In this document: positions 5,174 to 13,825 of the stretch, in pieces
Layout of the letters: every line of letters begins with the position of its first letter
How positions within the stretch are numbered: position 1 is the stretch's first letter
NCBI GenBank assembly: GCA_944381275.1
Contig: CALWKO010000012.1
Span: 1 to 42,484, forward strand
Reading direction: 5' to 3'
Source: an uncultured Clostridia bacterium
GTDB lineage: Bacteria; Bacillota; Clostridia; Christensenellales; UBA3700
DNA: 42,484 bases
Program-made: the position numbers and the translations under genes
Notes under the pieces: model-generated
What the model was told of the DNA's origin: nothing
Seen by the model: the letters and a program-made list of their open reading frames with translations, nothing else
The model's database searches: none

Positions 5174-6943
5174 TTATTTTGCGGCGTGGATGGTGGCGAC
5201 GAGCGCGGCGTCGTCATAGAAATACTCCCTGCCGAGCGGAATATCGGGCGTGACTCCGCTTTCCACAAAATTGCCGCCCGTGATCACTCCCTGCTCGTAG
5301 ACGGAAGAGAGGAACACCAGGTTGGCGGAGCTGATATTCGTCGTCATTCCGTCGGGGAGGACGAGCGTGAACACCGAGCAGGTGCCGCCGCCCGATTGTT
5401 CGCCTATCACGGTTGCAAAGCCCGTTTCTTTCACGATGGTGGTGAGCAGGTTGGCGGCGCTGAAGGATACGGGGGATGAGAGCACGTACCAATCGTACAT
5501 ATCATAGGCGTCCGCGTCGCGGTAGTCCCCGTCGCCGTCCGTGTCCACGAGCATATATTCCAAGTTCATTTCCCCGGAGATGAGGTTGCCGGATAAATAC
5601 GGAATGGGCTTATCCGTCATAAATCCCAGCGCGTTGATCATGGCGGCGATGGATCCGCCGGTGTTTACGGTGAGGTCGAGCACGACGTTTTGGATAGTAG
5701 TGCCGCTCGTCTGCTCGTACTCCTCGATGGACTGCATTGCGCGGAGCATAAAGTAGAAGGTGTCGTATTGAGGTGCGTTTTCGGAGACGGTGCCGTCTTC
5801 GTCATAAATTTGCTCATCCGTACCCACGGTAAACCCGCTTAGAACGATAACGGCGGTATCTCCTTCAAAGCGAACGGCAGGAACGGAAGTCGTCGTCGAT
5901 CCGTCCGGGAGTGGCTCCGAATTGCCGACAGACGCACGCATATCCGCCAAAAGTTGATAGTAAAGAGCTGAAAAATCCCTCATTACCGTTCCGCCGTTTT
6001 CTCCGCTTAAATCGAACGCAGCATCCGCCGCCGCATAGAAGGACGGGGAGATGAGCGAGGTATGCAGCTCGTTGAGCGTTTGCTGGAAGAGCTTGATATA
6101 CGCCGCGTTGTGGACGGCGGGATCCGTCGAGAGCAGCTCTTTCCGCAGTTCGCCCGTGATCACGTCCTTGAACGTTTCTATGCCCTTGTATCCCTTTAAA
6201 CCGTAGAAGTAGTCTAGGGCAAATTCGAGGAAGTTCACCGTAACTTCGCGCATTTCTTGGGAAGATTGCTGCCCGTTCCAAAAAGAAGTGCGCGTTTCTA
6301 CGCGATCTTCGTAAAAAGCCGTCGTGTTATCCGACTGGTCAAGTCCGAAGTACTCTTCCCCGTTGAAATAGACGTTGTAAATGCTGGGCGCGCAAAAGAG
6401 CAAGTTGGCTATCCATACCGGCAGCAGAGCCTGCCCGTCGGCATAGAGGATATCGAACCCGTACGCGCCGAGGTCGAAGGTGACGGCAGGAGAAGGCGTA
6501 CTCCAATACGTTAAGCCGTCATAGTGCGCGGTAAAGTCGGTGGCGGCGGTGTCATACACGAAGCTGAAGAAAAAGGAAAAGTCGCTCACCGATACGGTGT
6601 CTTCCTCCCAGTCCGCGCAAAATACGCCGAGGCTCTCGCCCGCATTGATAAGCGTATACTTCCCCTCTTCTTCCGAAACGATACTTTGCAGATGAGAGGT
6701 ATCGAACAGTCCGCTGAGCGCTTCAAGAAAATCTTCCACGCCCACATACGGAACACAGCTGCCATCCTTATAGTAGGTAGTAAGAGAGGTATCTTCCATG
6801 ATATACTCCTGCGAACGATTGCTGAAAGTATATGCCGTTTTCGTAAGGCCGCCGTCGGGGGTATCTCCCCCGTCGGCGCACGCGGCGAGCGCCGTAAAGC
6901 AGAGCGCAAGCGCCAGAATAGCGCAGATTATTTTCTTCTTCAT
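5174..6943 (-). CDS. S41-family (C-terminal processing protease-like) lipoprotein
   Basis: 589 residues. The N terminus MKKKIICAILALALCFTALAAC is a lipoprotein signal ending in the lipobox LAAC, so the protein should be anchored outside the membrane. The C-terminal 250 residues carry S41 features: a strand with VVLDLTVNTGGS (substrate-pocket Gly-rich turn), a long insert, then SSPVSFSAANLLTTIV, whose SFSAAN Ser is the expected nucleophile, followed by IGEQSGGGT. No PDZ domain is obvious; the middle has no recognised domain. Family members cleave protein tails or act as peptidases. It has its own promoter and terminator. GAGGAAG precedes ATG. An Asp-rich run (DTDGDGDYRDADAYD) sits before the active-site strand and could bind calcium. 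Substrate unknown. Confidence 0.8.
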   Translation of the reverse strand: MKKKIICAILALALCFTALAACADGGDTPDGGLTKTAYTFSNRSQEYIMEDTSLTTYYKDGSCVPYVGVEDFLEALSGLFDTSHLQSIVSEEEGKYTLINAGESLGVFCADWEEDTVSVSDFSFFFSFVYDTAATDFTAHYDGLTYWSTPSPAVTFDLGAYGFDILYADGQALLPVWIANLLFCAPSIYNVYFNGEEYFGLDQSDNTTAFYEDRVETRTSFWNGQQSSQEMREVTVNFLEFALDYFYGLKGYKGIETFKDVITGELRKELLSTDPAVHNAAYIKLFQQTLNELHTSLISPSFYAAADAAFDLSGENGGTVMRDFSALYYQLLADMRASVGNSEPLPDGSTTTSVPAVRFEGDTAVIVLSGFTVGTDEQIYDEDGTVSENAPQYDTFYFMLRAMQSIEEYEQTSGTTIQNVVLDLTVNTGGSIAAMINALGFMTDKPIPYLSGNLISGEMNLEYMLVDTDGDGDYRDADAYDMYDWYVLSSPVSFSAANLLTTIVKETGFATVIGEQSGGGTCSVFTLVLPDGMTTNISSANLVFLSSVYEQGVITGGNFVESGVTPDIPLGREYFYDDAALVATIHAAK

Positions 6944-6984
6944 AACTTCTTCCTCATTGACAAAAATTGTAATTTATTATAGAT

Positions 6985-7014
6985 ATTATAACACGGCGCA
7001 GGCGAAATTGCCAA
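6985..7014 (-). promoter_or_regulatory. Promoter of the S41-like lipoprotein
   Basis: TTGGCA (7009-7014), 18-nt spacer, TATAAT (6985-6990) on the minus strand. Confidence 0.75.
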
Positions 7015-7096
7015 CGTTACGCATTATTTCAACAAAAAACGCCCTCACGAGCGCACTCCCCCGCCCGCGTGGTAAAGTCTTTGCCGAGCGGAGCGG

Positions 7097-8572
7097 TTAA
7101 AATATCGATTTGAGGGCGGGATATATCGCGCGGTATTTTTGATAGCGGGCGGCGTAGTGTTCCGCAAGTGCGCCGTCCGGGATGACGAAGGAGGTATTCT
7201 CCCTGCCCGCGGACGAGAGGGCGCGGGAAGCGGCGCGGACGGAGGGATATTCTCCGCAGGCGGTCATGGCGAGCATGGCGGCGCCCAGGGCGGGACCGTG
7301 CTCCGTGCGCGGGACGGAGAGGGGGATATCAAGTACGGATGAGATTATCTTGCGCCAAACGCGGCTCTTGGCTCCGCCGCCGCACAGCGTGGCGCGGGGG
7401 ACGGATATTCCGCTGCCCTTGGCGAGGGTGAGGCAGTCATTTAGGGCGAACGCCACCCCTTCAAGCACGGCGAGGGTCATGTCCTCGCGCGAAGTGGTTG
7501 CGCTCATGCCGATGAACGCGGCGCGGGCGGATGGGTCGTTGTGAGGGCATCGCTCGCCCATGAGATAGGGCAGGAAGAACACCTCGCTCTTGCCAAGGCG
7601 CTTATATAAGTCCTGCTCTTCCTCCGCAAAATCGGAAGTGCGCAGGACGTCCTTCATCCACCAAAGGTGGCTCGCCGCGGCGGAGAGGATGCAGGCGAGC
7701 AGGTGCCAGCCGCCGTCCGCGTGGCAGAAGGAGTGAAGGGAGTTATTCGTGCACGGAACAAATTTATCCGACGAGATAAAGATGGTACCGCTCGTGCCCA
7801 CAGAGATGTTGCACTCCCCCTCGCCCACGGCTCCCATGCCCACAGCCGCGGCGGCGTTATCCCCCGCGCCCGCGGCGACTGTCACGCCGCGCGGCAAGCC
7901 CTGCTCTTCCGCAATGGTATCCTTGAGGGTGCCCACGGGTGAAAAACTTTCATATACCTTGGGGAGCATATGTTCGGAAATGCCGCATACGCCGCACATT
8001 TCCTGCGACCAGGCGCGGTTTTTCACGTCGAAGAGCAAGGTGCCGCCCGCGTCCGAACAATCGGTGGAGAACTCTCCGCAAAGGCGATAGACGAGGTAGT
8101 CTTTGGGCAGCATTATCCTGCTTATGCGCGCGAAGTTCTTCCGCTCGTGCTCCCTCATCCACATGAGTTTGGGCGCGGTGAACCCGGCGAAGGCGACGTT
8201 GCCCGTGAGGCGGGAAAGCTCGCTTTTGCCCACAATGCCGTTAAGGTACTCAGTCTGCGCCTGCGCCCTGCCGTCGTTCCACAAAATGGCGGGGCGGATG
8301 AGATTTCCCTCCTTATCCAGCGTGACAAGCCCGTGCATCTGCCCCGCCGCGGCTATGCCGCGCACGAGCGACCTATCCTGCCCTTCCAGCAGCTGAGCCA
8401 AGCCGGCGAGCGTTTCGACGTACCACATCTGCGCGTCCTGCTCGCTCCGTCCCTCCTTTGGATGAAGGCAGGGATAGTGACGAGTGCATTCGGATAAAAT
8501 CCGCCCGTCCCCCGTAACAAGGAGCAGTTTTACGCCGCTCGTGCCCAAATCTATGCCGATATAAGTGCTCAT
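7097..8572 (-). CDS. xylB: Xylulokinase (FGGY kinase)
   Basis: 491 residues, full length for the family (about 480-500). It phosphorylates D-xylulose to xylulose-5-phosphate with ATP. Seen: phosphate-binding GIDLGTSGVKLLL at the N terminus, the substrate-contacting GQMHGLV (about residues 75-85), AILWNDGRAQ, the second phosphate loop GAGDNAAAAVGMGAV near 235, and the adenosine loop LCGGGAKSRVWR near 400. GQMHG plus WNDGR is the xylulokinase pattern within FGGY. Last gene of the glycan operon; its ATG overlaps the isomerase stop (ATGA), so translation is probably coupled. No clear terminator follows. Confidence 0.92.
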   Translation of the reverse strand: MSTYIGIDLGTSGVKLLLVTGDGRILSECTRHYPCLHPKEGRSEQDAQMWYVETLAGLAQLLEGQDRSLVRGIAAAGQMHGLVTLDKEGNLIRPAILWNDGRAQAQTEYLNGIVGKSELSRLTGNVAFAGFTAPKLMWMREHERKNFARISRIMLPKDYLVYRLCGEFSTDCSDAGGTLLFDVKNRAWSQEMCGVCGISEHMLPKVYESFSPVGTLKDTIAEEQGLPRGVTVAAGAGDNAAAAVGMGAVGEGECNISVGTSGTIFISSDKFVPCTNNSLHSFCHADGGWHLLACILSAAASHLWWMKDVLRTSDFAEEEQDLYKRLGKSEVFFLPYLMGERCPHNDPSARAAFIGMSATTSREDMTLAVLEGVAFALNDCLTLAKGSGISVPRATLCGGGAKSRVWRKIISSVLDIPLSVPRTEHGPALGAAMLAMTACGEYPSVRAASRALSSAGRENTSFVIPDGALAEHYAARYQKYRAIYPALKSIF

Positions 8573-10062
8573 CGATCAAACGGGTTTTCCGTGGGATAGC
8601 GGTCCCCCTTGGCGCGGTTGTAGCCTATCTCTTCCGCGGGGATTCCGATATATTTGAACAGTTCAAAAAGCTGCCTGCCGTGCCGCCCGAACGCCACCGC
8701 GCCGTGGTGGGGAAAACGCTTTTGAATGAGCACATGGCGATAAAACCTAGCCATCTCGGGTATGGCGAACACGCCTATGCTCCCAAAGCTGTGAGTGGGC
8801 ACGGGCAGTACTTCGCCCTGCGCGACATATGCCGAAAGCGCGCCGTCCGCCGTGGATTGCAGGCGGAAGAAGGTGATGTCCCCGGGGATTATATCCCCTT
8901 CCAGCGTGCCTTGAGTGACCTCTTCAGGCAGAGAGCGCGCCATGATGAGCTGATTTTTCATCTGCGGCTTTATCAACTTTTTGGAGCAGGTGTTGCCGCA
9001 GTGGAAACCCATGAAGGTATCAAAGAGGCTGTAAGGGAACTTGCCCTCTATCTCCTTTTTATACAAGTCCTTGGGCACGGTGTTGTTGATATCCAAAAGG
9101 GTGACCATATCGCCGCTTATCGCCTGACCCAAATATTCCGAGAGGGCGCCGTATATGTCCACTTCGCAAGCCGCGGGTATGCCCGCGCCCGTAAGGCGGC
9201 TGTTCACATAGCACGGCACGCACTTGAACTGCGTTTGAAAGGCGGGCCAGCACTTGCCGGCGAGTGCGACGAACTCGCGCGAACCTTTGTGCTCTTCTAT
9301 CCAATCGAGAAGTGTTAGCTCGTATTGGGCAAGGCGGGGGAGGATCTCCGGCTTATTGTTGCCGCTCTCCAGCTCCTTTGTCATATCCTCAACCACCCTA
9401 GGAATGCGTTTATCTCCCTCGTGCTTGTTGAAGGATTCGAATAAATCGAGCTCGGAATTCTCCTCTATCTCCACGCCCAGCGAATACAGGCGGGCGATGG
9501 GCGCGTTGCACGCAAGGAAGTTATTTGGGCGGGGACCGAAGGAGATTATCTTCAAGTGTTTTAAGGCGTAAGCCGCCCTAGCAATGCTCAAAAACTCGTG
9601 GAGCATGTCCGCGCACTCGCCGGCATCCCCCACGGGGTTTTGCGGAATATACGCCCTTACCCCGCGCAAGCCCAAATTATAGGAAGCGTTGAGCATACCG
9701 CAATAGGCGTCCCCTCTGTTGCTCGCCAGCGTGGGAATATCCTCCTCCGCCGCCGCGAGGAACATGACTTCCCCGTACTTGGAAAACTCCTTTGCCAGCA
9801 TGGTTTCGGCGATCTCCGGTCCGAAGTTACCCAAATACACCGCCAAGGCGTTGCACCCGTTTGCGAGCACGTCTTTGAGCGCCGCCTGCATATGAAGTTC
9901 GCTCTCTACTATGCACACGGGGCATTCGTAAATGTCCCCCTTGCCGTACTTTTTCTCATACGCCGCCACGAGCGCCGCCCTCCTGCCCACGGAGAGGCTC
10001 TCCGGAAAGCAGTCGCGTGAAACCGCCACGACGCCCAATTTTATCTTGGGAATGTTATTCAT
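8569..10062 (-). CDS. L-fucose/L-arabinose-type sugar isomerase (COG2407-like)
   Basis: 497 residues from ATG at 10062, chosen because GGAGG lies 8 nt upstream and the ATG overlaps the previous stop. It matches the fucose isomerase-related family, Mn-dependent aldose-ketose isomerases. Likely metal ligands: Glu in AACEVDIYGAL (about residue 310), Asp in LLDINN (about 333), and a late His in RFPHHGAVAFGRHG. The family includes enzymes for L-fucose, D-arabinose and L-arabinose. Position next to xylB and after two GH43, a GH39 and other hydrolases suggests a pentose substrate; no classical xylose isomerase is present in the operon. Substrate is an inference. Confidence 0.82.
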   Translation of the reverse strand: MNNIPKIKLGVVAVSRDCFPESLSVGRRAALVAAYEKKYGKGDIYECPVCIVESELHMQAALKDVLANGCNALAVYLGNFGPEIAETMLAKEFSKYGEVMFLAAAEEDIPTLASNRGDAYCGMLNASYNLGLRGVRAYIPQNPVGDAGECADMLHEFLSIARAAYALKHLKIISFGPRPNNFLACNAPIARLYSLGVEIEENSELDLFESFNKHEGDKRIPRVVEDMTKELESGNNKPEILPRLAQYELTLLDWIEEHKGSREFVALAGKCWPAFQTQFKCVPCYVNSRLTGAGIPAACEVDIYGALSEYLGQAISGDMVTLLDINNTVPKDLYKKEIEGKFPYSLFDTFMGFHCGNTCSKKLIKPQMKNQLIMARSLPEEVTQGTLEGDIIPGDITFFRLQSTADGALSAYVAQGEVLPVPTHSFGSIGVFAIPEMARFYRHVLIQKRFPHHGAVAFGRHGRQLFELFKYIGIPAEEIGYNRAKGDRYPTENPFDR

Positions 10063-10786
10063 TAAGGTATCCTCCGTTTTTGCAAGTAAATTCATATTCG
10101 CCGCCCGTCACGTATGTTTGCGTTTTATCGGGTAAGACCACCTTGCATTTCGCGCCTTTAGGCATGTTCACTTTCAAATAAAACTCCTCTTCGTCCTTCC
10201 ACTCGCATTGAATGCAGCCGAAGTTCGTTTGCAAGCTGCCCTTTGCCCGCTTTATCCCGCCGCCGAGGACGGTCTTTACGACAAATGTCTTGTATCCCGC
10301 TTCTTCCTGTTCCAGCCCCAAAATTCTGCGGTAGAAGAAGTCGCCCACCGTGCCGTATGCGTAGTGGTTGAAGGACACCATGCCCGCGCCGCTGTCGAAA
10401 ACAAGCTCCGCAAGCAGACCTCTTTTACTGCCGTAGACGTTATGCTTATTGCCTATCCTGCCCAAATACCATCTGTTTGCCACGGTGACTTCTATCGTGT
10501 TCTCCCCGCATTTGAGCATGCCGAGCACGTCGTATTCCTGCACCTGAATATGGCTCTTATAGTTAGTGTAGCCGGGAGTGAAGAAGTCCTCGCCAACTCT
10601 TTTGCCGTTGATGTACGCGGTGTATATTCCCATGGCGGTGATATTGAGGCGAGCGCTATGCGGCAAGGCGCTTAAAGTGAACGTCTTTTTGTAAGTTTCG
10701 GGAGGGAGAAGGCAATTTTTGTCGTTCTCCTTACCCGATGTTATCCACTTTCCGCACAGCGGTTTGAATTCTTTTAACCGTAACAT
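10055..10786 (-). CDS. GH78-like protein lacking its catalytic domain
   Basis: 243 residues. Residues about 25-115 match the N-terminal beta-sandwich of bacterial alpha-L-rhamnosidases (AYINGKRVGEDFFTPGYTNY, then YDVLGMLKCGENTIEVTVANRWYLG). Directly after YGSKRGLLAELVFDSGAG comes SFNHYAYGTVGDFFYRRILGL, the start of the rhamnosidase C-terminal domain, continuing to VVLPDKTQTYVTGG. The (alpha/alpha)6 barrel with the acid residues, normally several hundred residues between these two pieces, is absent; the join is in frame. The product should be hydrolytically dead but could still bind sugars. ATG at 10786 shares a base with the upstream TAA and has AAGGAG before it, so the reading frame is maintained within the operon. 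Confidence 0.85.
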   Translation of the reverse strand: MLRLKEFKPLCGKWITSGKENDKNCLLPPETYKKTFTLSALPHSARLNITAMGIYTAYINGKRVGEDFFTPGYTNYKSHIQVQEYDVLGMLKCGENTIEVTVANRWYLGRIGNKHNVYGSKRGLLAELVFDSGAGMVSFNHYAYGTVGDFFYRRILGLEQEEAGYKTFVVKTVLGGGIKRAKGSLQTNFGCIQCEWKDEEEFYLKVNMPKGAKCKVVLPDKTQTYVTGGEYEFTCKNGGYLNE

Positions 10787-12267
10787 TACTGCTCCTTGTC
10801 GAATTTGATCTGCGATATGTCCGCCTCTCCGCTGCCGAAGAAGGTGAGGAAGAGGGGAAAAGTTCCTTGCGGGAAGGGCACTTGTGCGGAAAATTCCGTC
10901 CACTCGTTTGCGGGGACGATATTTATCCTCGCAAGCGGCTCCCCGCCCTCTCGCGTGCTCACTTCCAGCCTTCCCGGCGCCCTGTCGCGCGCGGTAACGG
11001 TGAGCTTAGCCCTCCCGTTGAAGGCGAAAAATTTATAACCCAAAGTTGTGCCGTCCTTCACTCCGTGCACGAATACTTCGCCACGCTCCTGCACGATGCG
11101 GCTGTACTTTTTTGCCTGTTTAACGCCGAGTTTTGCCCGCTTTTTACCGTAGAGGTAGCAACATACGGCGGCGGGATACTCGCCCTCCGCTTTGAGCGGC
11201 GCGCCGTTCAAACCCTGAGTGGTTATGCCCACTTGGTCTATACTGCCGTCGTCGTTTATGCGTATCTCCTCCGCGCACGCCTGGCGGGAGAAGTCCGTGT
11301 TGTGCGTGCAGCGGTGATAGAAGACGTAATACTTGCCGCCTATCTCCTCTATTCCGCCGTGGATGGTGCCTGCGGGAGCTTTTTTTATTGTGTTGCCCTT
11401 ATACCCCAAATCGCTGTTTGAAATGACGACGCCGCGCACGGTAAAGCCGCCGTCCGGGCGGGAACTCGTGGCATAGGCGAGCTCGTTATTGCGCCCGGAA
11501 GAATACACGAGGTAGTATGTGCCGCCGAACTTCCTTATGCTTGCCGCCTCATAAAAAGGGTGGGCGTAAGCCGTGCTCCCTTTGGGCGCGGTGGAGATAC
11601 TGTCCAGCACGAGTTTGGGCGGTGTTTTTACGGTGAGCATATCCTCTTCCAGCTCGCAGAAGGCGCAGCCCATTATGCTCGGTTTGGTGTTTTTTATCTC
11701 CTTCACCGAGCGGGCGAAGAGCTTGCTCTGCACAAAGCGGTAGAGGGGAGAAAGCAGTTTGCCGCGCATATCCATGCCTATCGCCCAGCCGTAATACAGG
11801 TATATCCTGCCGCCGTCGTTGATGACCGCGGGGTCGTTGGTGAGGTAGGTGAGCAAGGGGGTGCCGTCCGCGTTCTTGATGTCGCCGTAATATTCAAAAG
11901 GCCCAGCGGGGGTATCCCCCACCGCCACGGACATGGGACCGAAGGGGCGGACGTTGGGACCCATGGCACAATAATAAAGGTAATATCTGCCGTCGTTTCC
12001 CCTCACGCAGTCGGGCGCGTAGTAGTCGGGGAACTTCTCCGGCTCCCTGCCCTTGGCGCGGGCGTCCTGCGATTTTTTATACGTCACGCCGTGGCACGTC
12101 CACTTTGTCAGGTCGGTGACGGGCGCCGACCACACGGTGTAGTCAAGCATGCAAAACCGCTCGCCTCCCGCCTTGTCGTGACTGCCGTAGAGATACACCC
12201 TGCCATCGAACACGTGCGGTTCGCCGTCGGGCACATATTCCGTTAGCGGAAAAATGGGGTTGAGCAC
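10786..12267 (-). CDS. GH43-family glycosidase (xylosidase/arabinofuranosidase-like)
   Basis: 493 residues with a five-bladed propeller followed by a C-terminal beta-sandwich. Catalytic candidates: Asp14 in YVPDGEPHVFDGRVYLYGSH (base), Asp in LTNDPAVINDGGRIYLYYG (pKa modulator), Glu in PFYEAASIRKFGGTYYLVYS (acid). Also NDGRYYLYYC and GGIEEIGGKYYVFYHR, blade strands typical of GH43. The last 100 residues (LTVTARDR...NEWTEFSAQVPF) look like a CBM6-type domain. No signal peptide, so it acts on imported oligosaccharides. Expected activity is removal of terminal xylose or arabinose. It is a paralogue of the gene at 13826-15271. It ends TAATG, overlapping the next start. Confidence 0.9.
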   Translation of the reverse strand: MLNPIFPLTEYVPDGEPHVFDGRVYLYGSHDKAGGERFCMLDYTVWSAPVTDLTKWTCHGVTYKKSQDARAKGREPEKFPDYYAPDCVRGNDGRYYLYYCAMGPNVRPFGPMSVAVGDTPAGPFEYYGDIKNADGTPLLTYLTNDPAVINDGGRIYLYYGWAIGMDMRGKLLSPLYRFVQSKLFARSVKEIKNTKPSIMGCAFCELEEDMLTVKTPPKLVLDSISTAPKGSTAYAHPFYEAASIRKFGGTYYLVYSSGRNNELAYATSSRPDGGFTVRGVVISNSDLGYKGNTIKKAPAGTIHGGIEEIGGKYYVFYHRCTHNTDFSRQACAEEIRINDDGSIDQVGITTQGLNGAPLKAEGEYPAAVCCYLYGKKRAKLGVKQAKKYSRIVQERGEVFVHGVKDGTTLGYKFFAFNGRAKLTVTARDRAPGRLEVSTREGGEPLARINIVPANEWTEFSAQVPFPQGTFPLFLTFFGSGEADISQIKFDKEQ

Positions 12268-12268
12268 T

Positions 12269-13822
12269 TTATATCTCCTTTATTTTAAGAGTGAACATAC
12301 GGATGTCGTTACTCTTCAAAGTCGTTTTTATCGTCGTCTTGCCTCCGCCGCATTCAAACGCCGCCGGGGAAGATTTAAGCGCAGAGCGCGCCTTTATCTC
12401 CTCCACCTGCGCGGGGGTGGGATTGTCCGGTGCGCCCATCTCCCGCCATACGCGCTTGGGGTTACAGCTGTCGTCGTCTATACTCTCAACGCTCACACCG
12501 CTCGCTTCGGCGTTCACGGTGAAGGTGACGTTAAAGGTCTTGTCCTCGCGCGGGTCGTTTGTCTGCGCATATACGAGCACCTGTATCTCCCCGCCCTTCT
12601 TGAATGCCGCGATTTCCACGTCCGCGGCGGGATCTGCGGGCAGTTTTATCCGCTCGTCGCCCAGCTTTGAGAGCAGTTTGAACGCCCAAAAGTTGGGCTT
12701 GGGGATGCCGTCCGAATTTATCACCCCGTAGCCGCCGTGGAAGGGTCTGTTCACCTGCAAAAGCTCCTCGAAGATGTCGGATATGCACCAGAACATATAC
12801 CCCTTTATCTTGCCCTTCAAGTCGAGCACGGACTTCAATGCAAAGCAGGCGGAATACTTTTCGTCGTGAATGGGTGCGGAGAATATCGCCATTGAGTTCC
12901 ACTCGCTTATAAAAACCTCTTTGCCGCCGGCGCGGGAAACGAGGTCGTCGTCCATCTTGATGAGTGCGCCCTTGGGCACCTTGGCGGCTTTTTCCGGGTG
13001 GAAGAACATGGCGCTCATCGCCTCGTCCAGCCGCGAGCCCTTCTTCATGGCGCCGCGCATTAAGGAGAATATCTTGGGGTAGTCGCTCACCGCTATCATG
13101 TTGCCGAAGCCGTCGCCCGGATAGTGGTGGGTAGATACGAAGTCGCAGGGCGAACCGCTCGCCTTGCAGAACGCCAAAAAGTCCCCTATCCAGCGGCAGG
13201 CGCTGGTGGAAGGTCCGCCCACCCTGAGGCGGGGGCACACCTTTTTTATCGCCTTTGAAGCTACCTCATACATCTTGAAGTATTCGCTTTGACTCCCCTT
13301 GAAGAACACCTTCAAATCGGGCTCGTTCCACACCTCGAAGTACCACTCTGCCACCTCGTCTTCCCCGTACCTGTTGAGCAAAAAGCGGATGAAGGCGGTG
13401 ATGAATTCCCCCCAGCGGGCATAATCCTTGGGCGGATAGATGTTGTTCGGGTAGTGCAGCCCTTGGCTCTTGCCGCGCGCGAGGTGCTTGGGCATCATGG
13501 AGAGCTCCACAAACGGCTTCATGCCGCATTTGAGTACGTTGTCGTACGCCACCCCCGCCTGGCGGAAGTTCATCTCCCTCACCCTGTGCTTGTCCCCGGG
13601 CATGGGGGCAAAGTCGCGGAAGGTGGAATAGGTGTACATATCGTCGTTGAATATGCCGTGGAAGCGCACGTATTTCAAGCCGAGCTCATCATGCGCCAGC
13701 TTCATATGTTCGCACATATCCGTGCGCAAAATTTGATGGGCGTGGTCGTTGCCCATGCCGAACTGCCACGACCTGTCCGCGGGCAAAGTTTGCCCGTTTA
13801 CGTCTATTTCAAAATGCGTCAT
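12269..13822 (-). CDS. GH39-family beta-xylosidase-like enzyme
   Basis: 517 residues. A retaining (beta/alpha)8 barrel: acid/base Glu in AEWYFEVWNEPDL (about residue 165) and nucleophile Glu in GGKEVFISEWNSM (about 305). Early signature KYVRFHGIFNDDMYTY and the C-terminal beta-sandwich complete the GH39 layout. The family releases xylose from short xylo-oligosaccharides. No signal peptide; cytoplasmic. AAGGGG precedes ATG at 13822. It sits between two GH43 paralogues, separated from the downstream one by 1 bp. Confidence 0.9.
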   Translation of the reverse strand: MTHFEIDVNGQTLPADRSWQFGMGNDHAHQILRTDMCEHMKLAHDELGLKYVRFHGIFNDDMYTYSTFRDFAPMPGDKHRVREMNFRQAGVAYDNVLKCGMKPFVELSMMPKHLARGKSQGLHYPNNIYPPKDYARWGEFITAFIRFLLNRYGEDEVAEWYFEVWNEPDLKVFFKGSQSEYFKMYEVASKAIKKVCPRLRVGGPSTSACRWIGDFLAFCKASGSPCDFVSTHHYPGDGFGNMIAVSDYPKIFSLMRGAMKKGSRLDEAMSAMFFHPEKAAKVPKGALIKMDDDLVSRAGGKEVFISEWNSMAIFSAPIHDEKYSACFALKSVLDLKGKIKGYMFWCISDIFEELLQVNRPFHGGYGVINSDGIPKPNFWAFKLLSKLGDERIKLPADPAADVEIAAFKKGGEIQVLVYAQTNDPREDKTFNVTFTVNAEASGVSVESIDDDSCNPKRVWREMGAPDNPTPAQVEEIKARSALKSSPAAFECGGGKTTIKTTLKSNDIRMFTLKIKEI

Positions 13823-13825
13823 GAT

